Below are positions 57,373 through 64,000 of a DNA stretch of 64,000 nt, piece by piece; position 1 is the stretch's first letter, and every line of letters begins with the position of its first letter. The translations under genes and the position numbers were made by a program. Location: NCBI GenBank assembly GCA_944548615.1, contig OX155980.1:2909884-2973883 (forward strand), in the 5' to 3' direction. This DNA comes from Micropterix aruncella (lineage: Eukaryota; Arthropoda; Insecta; Lepidoptera; Micropterigidae). Below the pieces are notes generated by a model that had not been told where the DNA came from, did no database searches, and worked only from the letters and a program-made list of their open reading frames with translations.

Positions 57373-57657
57373 TTGCCTTTCTGGAAAAAATATGTGATAG
57401 GGCTCTTAAGAGCGCATAACATATTAATTTTTGAGTGCATGACGTTGTTTAAGGAAAATACTATATTGGATAATATTCTTGTGTTTGCCAAACCAGCAAT
57501 AAGTATCGGTGATGGTGAATCAACCTTCTGGCGATGGTATTTTGTACCATTGTCCGGAAGACAAACAGAACAAAGTGAAGATGAGGAGAATATGAAGAAA
57601 TCAGTGATGGATATCCTAGAAGTGAGCGCTCGGGCACACTGCTTATGTGCAGCGTAG
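57373..57657 (+). CDS. Open frame of unknown nature (94 codons)
   Basis: It reads FWKKYVIGLLRAHNILIFEC and later GDGESTFWRWYFVPLSG, ending in SARAHCLCAA. A charged stretch (RQTEQSEDEENMKKS) lies late in the frame. I recognise no family. The opposite strand is also open for 111 codons, so one of the two at least is chance. It may be an exon or a decayed mobile-element frame. Confidence 0.2.
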   Translation: MPFWKKYVIGLLRAHNILIFECMTLFKENTILDNILVFAKPAISIGDGESTFWRWYFVPLSGRQTEQSEDEENMKKSVMDILEVSARAHCLCAA

Positions 57658-57706
57658 AATATGAGAACGAATTTGCGATGCATGTTTATCCTTACTGCGA
57701 GTAGAA

Positions 57707-58352
57707 TTTAGGGGGTTAATGGGCCCTTGCTGTGTTGGCCACGAAGACCCATTCTGTTCAGGGTTGGTCACACTCACGGGTCAACACCTATCCGACGGCC
57801 TCCACGCATGAAGTGCGAGCCTGGGTAGGATTCTGGCCTTGGTCAATTTCCCTGGGAATCAACCTTCTGGCGCTCCTGGACGGTCTGCGCACCGTGCGGC
57901 GTAAGCCAATCGGCTGTGCACTCTGCCTACAGTCGGGGGAGTCTGGAAGCTGTACTGCTTCCTATAGAGCGGGGGTAGTTGCGGACCTTACGGCGACTGC
58001 TCTTAAAATGACCATCGGCCATCCGATCCTGAGTGAACAGCCGGGCAAATGACGCTGTGGTCCGCGATAGATTAGGTAAACACCGTTTCACCGCTTCGTA
58101 AGGGAGAGGACCGCGCAAGCGACCTCGAACTCGTAACCAATCGAGAGACCGGAGTAATCTGGTCACAATTGGAAGTAAGGGCGCGAGTGTCGGCCCGCCG
58201 GGTAACATTTCTGGATATCTCGCGGTGGCGTAGCCAGACGGTGGATTGTTTTGTCCCCAAGTCTTCTGCGCTCACTTCCAGGGAGATAGAACGACTAATC
58301 GTTAAAACTTTCTGAGGTGACGGGCTCGCCCGCTGTAGTCGACAACCCAAGT
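57707..58352 (+). mobile_element. U650 monomer with 11-bp target duplication
   Basis: Flanked by identical tgcgagtagaa at 57696-57706 and 58353-58363. The 646-bp unit matches array unit 1 closely (gacccattctgttcag, cgggtcaacacctatccgac, ggaccgcgcaagcgacctcg) with the same order and end (gtagtcgacaacccaag). It lacks a poly(A) tail, long terminal repeats and obvious inverted ends. The duplication shows that U650 is a mobile unit, not only a satellite. Confidence 0.85.
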
Positions 58353-58437
58353 TGCGAGTAGAACTATACCTTCATCCTAGTTCCACACTTTATACTATAA
58401 TATGGATACCCCATCTAACCCCATTGCTTACCCTATC

Positions 58438-58874
58438 CACTATGAGAAAAATATAACGATGTAATACTCGGAAATACGCATGTTTCAACAAGGATTACAT
58501 ATATAACTCGGAGTGTGGTCCATATGTATGAATCAAAATGACGCGTAACGGCGTTGGCGTAACGGTAGTTACCGTGTCGTAATGTTAAAACATACTGTTA
58601 TTTCAATACATCGCGACCTTGGTATCTCGTTTCTAACTTGACATCATGTAGTATACGTACGGTTATAGCCAGACACATGAATCATGGTGAAAGTACAGTA
58701 TACTGTTATTTCCGTATTAACCCTAAGGAAGGTGTTGATACATATAATCGAGTAATGGAGTTTCAACAATATGCCTTGTAATTCAACGAAATTACGATTG
58801 AAATATCGTTATTCTGCATGAATCCGTAATAACAAAATGGTAATGAAAGATTCAATCCAATATTTTTCTCAGTG
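58438..58874. mobile_element. CACTGAG MITE, copy 4 (complete)
   Basis: It starts cactatgagaaaaatat and ends ccaatatttttctcagtg. The interior has ggaaatacgcatgtttcaac, gacgcgtaacgg and gagtaatggagtttcaac. Confidence 0.85.
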
Positions 58875-59217
58875 CACTGATTATATAGCGTATTGCTCAA
58901 ATCCTTACTACTATTTGGCAGCTAGGATTTTACTACGAAACGAAACGTATAGATGGCACTCATTTGGCATCTATATGTTATGTACTATCTGTACGTTTCA
59001 AAACGTGATTAATATTATCTTGTGTTCAATTGGACGTTCGTGGTTTATAAATATACCAATTCGTTCGTGGTCACATAAATATACCAATTTTATAAAATAT
59101 ATAGCTATGTCATAAATAAATACATTTATAGTTCAAATTTAATAAAATTTTATTAAGAATAATAGATAAGTGATACTAAATAAATTGTCGTGCGTTGCGA
59201 AGAAGTTCATCAGATTT

Positions 59218-59430
59218 TTAAAAACCCTTGTTAAGTAGCCATCTATTAAGGTTTGCTTTAAAAATTGTTATGTTAGAATAATTTTTCATGTCTTCGCTTA
59301 GGAAATAATATAATTTTGGAGCATGTAGAATATATGTCTCTGGGAAAATGTTGTCCTGACTGACGGAATTATATATTTGATACTCGTGTGAATGCGCACG
59401 GCGGACGTCGTCGCTACGGCAAAAGGGCGG
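59218..59430 (-). pseudogene. LINE C-terminal fragment
   Basis: On the minus strand it reads SDDVRRAHSHEYQIYN, SVSQDNIFPETYILHAPKLY, then FKANLNRWLLNKGF-stop at 59218. The R..H.Y..., P.LY, FK..L..WL order suits a LINE C terminus. No RT is present upstream. Confidence 0.6.
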
Positions 59431-60664
59431 TATCGCGGATCATATGTATGATATGATCTGCGGCTAAAATATTTAGATATTATATTTCAAACTTTAATTT
59501 GCTTTTTTTTTCTGACACAACTTCTATAAGACTCAGGAAGTGGGGTGACCTTATCACAGGAGTGCCTAGCAAGGCGGGCTCGGTTTCACTTTACACGGCA
59601 CATTAGGAATACTAACAATTTAGCCAGGGCTCAGACAGATGTATGCACATAGCGTATTTTCTGGGTTGTAAATTATATTTCTTTTGTGCTCTTGCATTTG
59701 AATGCATATGTAAGTAATAATTAAAAATAAATAAAATAAATAGGTACTTTTTTTACTCTCAAACATGAAAATGTAAAATGATGTTAGTCTAAGCCGGGCA
59801 TACAGATACCGTCATTTCTGCAGCAAAATTTGCAATTCAATACCTCAAAAATTGTTTTTTTTATTATTGTAAAAAATACCTCTAATTTTTAAATGTTTAT
59901 CAAACTGATATAAAAGATTCATAATCAGATTTCAACTTAAGGTTAATTAAAAAAAAACATGAAAAACACGTTTTTTTTTGTTTTCTAAATCAGGCTCCCC
60001 TTTTTTAAGAATGTACATTCTATTTTAAGCCTGAAATTTTACGATTGGCAACATTAAATTCTCCCGCATTTGTAACTCTCGCCTCAGGCGTATGAAGCAA
60101 AACGTGAGCTCGCTTACTTAGCAAGTCATTAAAAATATAGCTATTCAAGCAAATATACAGAGTCTTTTAACTTGGTAGACGTTATTGTTGTGATGGAAAA
60201 GTTAGGGGTGCTAAGGGGGTGGGGGGGGGGGGGGTGTAAAAAGCCATATGAAATTGGGTGCTTACGACTATACGATACACCGGAATTGAATGAAATAAAA
60301 TGAAAAAAAACAACGTACTTCAATAGACAATAAAAGTACATTATTTTATATATTTTTTCGTTGGATTTTATGTTTTTTTTTTGCTTTTATTATCAATATT
60401 TTTGAAGGCTTTTGCATCTATTGAAGGCTTTTGCGTATATGGTGTGAACTTCTAGATAAACTCAGGTCCAAAACGAAACTCAATTAATTTCGGTAGTTGT
60501 TGATAACGATAATGATGAGTATAGATTCCATGTGTCAAGACAATTCCAAAATCGAAGATCCCGCAATTTAATCAACAGCTTGCATTCCAGCTCATAGCGG
60601 TGAGTATTACAATATAGCACTAACTAGACCGCTGGTTACCGATCTTAAATCACTCATCTTTCAA
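59431..60664. other. Unassigned A+T-rich DNA
   Basis: A G-rich run lies at 60219-60234. Nothing else is recognised. Confidence 0.4.
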
Positions 60665-60890
60665 AACGTTTCTTCCTCCGGGGGCGATAGGGAGGCTGTG
60701 GAAACTTAACTCACTTTAGGAAGTTTTAACGATAGTGATCGTTCTGTCTCCCGTAAGGTGAGCGTAGAAGACTTGTAGACGAAATAATCCACCAACTAGC
60801 TCCGCCAACTGGCCTAGTAAAGGCCCGGCGGCCTTCCACGCGCCCTTGCTACCAGTTATCGCCATATTCCTCTGCCATATTCTCGTAAGG
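60665..60890 (-). repeat. U650 repeat, partial minus-strand copy
   Basis: It carries taggaagttttaacgatagt, gatcgttctgtctccc, gtgagcgtagaagacttgta, the reverse complement of the 3' region of array unit 1, then cgcgcccttgctaccag. Both ends are lost. Confidence 0.65.
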
Positions 60891-61544
60891 ACAAATATTT
60901 ACGGTAAAATTTTGAATTTCCTGAAATGGGTTCTTTCTCCTAAAATGATCGCCTAGGCTATCGCATAATGGTATCGACGGAGCGCGGACCAATGTTTGAG
61001 TATACCTATTTTTTTTTTTTTAAATAACGTTGTTCAATGTTGTTTAATATGATCAATTATAGTTTTGAACCTCCTAAAATTGCTTTCGACACATTTTGAG
61101 CTCGAAGGAGCGCTGAGCTAAATTTAAGAAAACAATCAAATTCACATTGAAAATTTTCATTTTACGTAGTGAGGAAAATATCAAGCAAGCACATTATCTC
61201 CTATTTGAAAGTTTTGCAATATCGCTCAGCAAACGATAGAAATGCCAGCGAAGAGGATGATAAGATATACAAAATATATTTTGTTCAAAATAATCGATAA
61301 CTGACTATGTTCACAATGAATAAAAAATAAACATACCTACGATGCCACCGTCAAAACGATTCGTTTGTTGATTTCTTACCTGAAAAAAATGAAAAATAAA
61401 TATAAACAATTTGAAAATCCATCGATTGCTATGTCAAAGTAAACATTTTAAAATCTCACTAAAACATAACTTGGGACGTGGAAGCATTTTCTCATTAATA
61501 ACGACCTGATCTTCAGTAGAGGCGAAGGCTTCAAACTCTTTACT
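60891..61544. other. Unassigned A+T-rich DNA
   Basis: No gene or repeat boundary recognised between two U650 relics. Confidence 0.4.
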
Positions 61545-61865
61545 ACGTGAAACCCTCTTCACTTGCGAGTTGTCAAGTACTACGGGCGAACCCGCCGCCC
61601 CATGAAGTTATAACGATATCAGATCATTCTTTCACCCATGGAGTGAACGCAGAGACTTAGAAACAACACAGTTCACCGTCTCATTACGCTAACAAGTCCG
61701 TGAGAGTCTAACGCCTAACCGTGAGGCACTGGGAAGTGATCCCAGTGGGCCTACCTCACGCCCTCACTACCAGTTTTGGCCGGTTTTCTCCGTCTTCTAG
61801 TTTGGTCACAGATTCGAAGTCATTTGCACGGTCTCTACCAGATCTACGACGACACGCACGCACAC
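61545..61865 (-). repeat. U650 repeat, diverged minus-strand copy
   Basis: Opens gttgtcaagtactacgggcg, aacccgcc, atgaagttataacgatatca, as at 6381. Then agtgaacgcagagactt, gtgaggcactgggaagtgat and cacgccctcactaccagtt, corresponding to the reversed gggcgtgag region. Confidence 0.55.
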
Positions 61866-61945
61866 AACCACGCACCAACAATTTTTTGCATATTTAGAAT
61901 CAGGGGCACTTTCTGCACGTACTAATTTTTAGTAACTGCGAAAAA

Positions 61946-62226
61946 TCCTTTAGGAAGTCGGAGATCTAGAGGTTGGAAAAAGCAGTAATCGCATTTCCAT
62001 TGCATTTTTTAATGAAAACAAAGTATACACTGATTTCTAATGAAAAACAAGTGAATATTGGTTAATTCCATGCTGTAGATGCTTCCAAAAATATATATGA
62101 TGATGCAAGTAAATGAGTCCGAAAAGACTGTCCGAACAGCTTTACCTGTACAGTGTTTTGAACTGTTTTGGCTCTCCTGCAAAATTTGGTCAAAAGTAGA
62201 TACTAGGTTTTACCGTAGGGCAGCTA
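61946..62226. repeat. Duplicated segment D1
   Basis: aaggaagtcggagatctaga-type sequence through gatgatgcaagtaaatgagt, ccgaaaagactgtccgaaca and gctctcctgcaaaatttggt is repeated at 62845-63152. An HP600 copy separates the two. Confidence 0.85.
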
Positions 62227-62229
62227 ATT

Positions 62230-62827
62230 AAGCTATTGCATAGCTTTTATCGCGGGCCTAGGCCAGCGCGGCGACAGAATGAAAAAATTTCTTAACGAAA
62301 ATTAATGATTTTAAACTGATAATTACGTCTAAACGAGTACTTCTTACGATTCCAAAAAAATATGTGTTAAACAAGAACATTTTCCTAATATTCTAAGCTT
62401 TGAATATTTTAGATTTTGTTTATATTACATAGTGTAATTAATTTGTGAAATTAGGTCTAACCGAACACAAAAACGACTACTACGCAAATACTATCTGGCG
62501 TATTATTATGAAACCTGCACTATTTTAAAGATAATTTTATTATCTATCTTTTTATCTACGATTTTTTTCGAATAATCCGTTTTTTTTGCTTTATCGAATA
62601 AAAAATTCGTGCGCGGCGCTCTATCGGAAGACGTTTAAATTATTCCGAATCATTTGCTACCGCAGCCGCAAATGATTCGGAATAATTTCAACGTTTTCCG
62701 ATAGAGCGCAGTTATCTGATATCAGAAAAAATAAAATCAATAAAATAAATAAATAATTATAATTGCATAAGTTGTTAAAAATGCTATGCAATAGCTTTAC
62801 CGCGGCAGTCCCCGAGTGCCACACGTA
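62230..62827 (-). mobile_element. HP600 element, copy 9
   Basis: A complete minus-orientation copy with the hairpin at 62616-62709. Its left flank is gcagctaatt, not a clear T run, so this is the one complete copy that does not fit the homopolymer-target pattern on the left side. Confidence 0.9.
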
Positions 62828-62844
62828 TTTTTTTGTGTATTTAT

Positions 62845-63152
62845 CCTTTAGGAAGTCGGAGATCTAGAGGTTCGAAAAAGCTATAACTGCATTTTTTATT
62901 GCATTTTCTAATGAAAACAACGTATATACTAATTTCTAGTGAAGAACAAGCGAATATTGGTTATATACTGTAGATGCTTGCTATTGGTGTAGAGCCTGTA
63001 GATGCTTTCAAAAATATTTATGATGATGCAACTAAACGAGTCCGAAAAGACTGTCCGAAACAGTTTTACCTGTGCAGTATTTTAAACTGTTTTTGGCTCT
63101 TCTGCAAAATTTGGTCAAAAAGAGATACTGCGTTTTAATCTAGGGCAGCACA
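62845..63152. repeat. Duplicated segment D2
   Basis: The second copy of D1, slightly longer because of ctattggtgtagagcctgta near 62980, which doubles the words around gtagatgct. It ends tctagggcagcacaatacac. Confidence 0.85.
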
Positions 63153-63156
63153 ATAC

Positions 63157-63300
63157 ACCTATTAAGCTGCCCAAGAATAAACCAAAGTATTTGCGTTTGA
63201 TCAAATTTTGCAGGAGAGCGAATAATAGTTCAAAAACACTGCACAGTTAAAACTGTTTCGGATAGTCTTTTCGGGCTAGTTTACTCTCTTGACATCATGC
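63157..63300. repeat. Inverted copy D3 of the same segment
   Basis: Its reverse complement carries cccgaaaagactatccgaaa, cagttttaactgtgcagtgt, cgctctcctgcaaaatttga, as in D1 and D2. gggcagc / gctgccc at 63145 and 63164 close a hairpin between D2 and D3. D2 plus D3 therefore look like the two arms of a foldback element. Confidence 0.8.
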
Positions 63301-63379
63301 AATGTAGTTTTAAAAAAACGCGTTCGGAAAATTATAATATATTTTTGAACTATCAAAATGTTCCTTTTTTTGACACTCA

Positions 63380-63480
63380 AATATTACTACTATTCGGTAT
63401 GCAGCCTATTCGGCCTCTTTTTTTAATATTCGGTATTCGGCCGAATACTGCATACAATTCGGCCGAATACAGAATACCAT
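63380..63480. repeat. ATTCGGCCGAATA palindromic words
   Basis: The words attcggtattcggccgaata and aattcggccgaatac recur at 63405-63470. They may be subterminal repeats of the hAT element that follows, but this is only positional. Confidence 0.45.
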
Positions 63481-63534
63481 GAAAAGAACACACTCAGAAT
63501 TGGATATTTTTTAGGCACAAATTAGATTATTGCA

Positions 63535-64000
63535 TCAATATTTGACATCTATTAGTGGTAGGTTAAGATGAATGAAAACGTTTTTTTCAGCATTGGTTGG
63601 TTGTAAAAGATTGCGTTTTTCCTTGTAAACAATTCCTACTTCTGAAAATAGTCTCTTACTATCAACACTTCTGCCAGGAGATGGTAGATAAATCCACGCG
63701 ATTTTTTTTAGGCTAGGATATTGCTTTGCGTATGCTGACACCACTTGTAAGAGTCTGCTGTTCGATCTAGGCCAATAGTTTTCAAATAAAAATCAATCTC
63801 ATGTGCAGTAGAACTTTTATTCACATCCTCATCATTTTGCCTATTATCTGTAACGACTTCCTCAAAACAGTTTCAAAAACTGTCGTGTATTTCAATCGTT
63901 TTATCATTTTCATTGGTTTTTATTTTCTTATGAAGTGAAGAAGAATCACCATTAGATTTAATATTTGTAGACTCATCACAACTCATTTTCTGAGCTTCCA
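63535..64000 (-). pseudogene. hAT transposase C-terminal region (runs off the window)
   Basis: On the minus strand the frame reads ENYWPRSNSRLLQVVSAYAK, QYPSLKKIAWIYLPSPGRSV, DSKRLFSEVGIVYKEKRNLL, then NVFIHLNLPL, ending at 63535. This is the hAT dimerisation domain (YP.L...A..YL..P..SV.SERLFS..G.....+RN.L). Just upstream, AHEIDFYLK is in a different frame from ENYW, so there is a frameshift near 63785. The N-terminal and catalytic parts would lie beyond the right edge. Confidence 0.85.

Overview
The window is eukaryotic, A+T-rich and dominated by transposable elements. The mix points to an insect, most likely a lepidopteran: many Jockey-like LINE fragments, a Penelope-like retroelement, piggyBac, mariner and hAT remnants, and several families of inverted-repeat (MITE-like) elements. 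The species assignment is inference; no single marker gene settles it. There is a 200-base assembly gap at 21576-21775. I see no tRNA, rRNA or CRISPR.

Host coding content is sparse. The best candidate is a first coding exon on the minus strand at 22978-22397. It has a clean splice donor and lies in a CpG- and GC-rich promoter-like island, and the repeat-filled sequence to its left would be intron. A weaker candidate is a GC-rich exon at 54113-54317 with an ankyrin-like start. A third gene, of the insect family that joins a Mutator-like domain to a YqaJ-type nuclease domain, runs from about 11.5 or 12.6 to 17.0 kb. It is broken by frameshifts and split by a 2.3-kb Jockey-like LINE.

Layout: 0-5 kb LINE relics, including a restriction-like-endonuclease LINE; 4.6-10.2 kb hairpin elements (HP600), GC-rich 'U650' repeats and a piggyBac-like MITE; 11.5-17 kb the broken YqaJ gene plus LINE; 17.3-22 kb an (AT)n tract, a LINE with a Penelope element nested in its 3' tail, and a 700-bp palindromic element; 22-23.2 kb the host exon; 24.5-31 kb HP600 copies (one nested inside another) and a roughly 105-bp satellite; 31-36 kb LINE tails and MITEs; 36.7-38.7 kb a tandem trimer of U650; 39-48 kb LINE ends, a hAT MITE, foldbacks and a TIR element; 49-55.4 kb a TIR element holding HP600, MITE-in-MITE, a Penelope palindrome, a mariner relic and a piggyBac element; 57.7-64 kb a U650 monomer, further MITEs and a hAT transposase tail at the right edge.

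The most interesting parts are two repeat families I cannot assign. HP600 is about 600 bp with a roughly 95-bp internal hairpin, nine copies and an apparent preference for T/A homopolymers. U650 is about 650 bp and GC-rich; one monomer has an 11-bp target duplication, and a tandem trimer has target-like spacers between its units. Several nested insertions give exact pre-insertion sites, so the relative ages of families can be read from the sequence.
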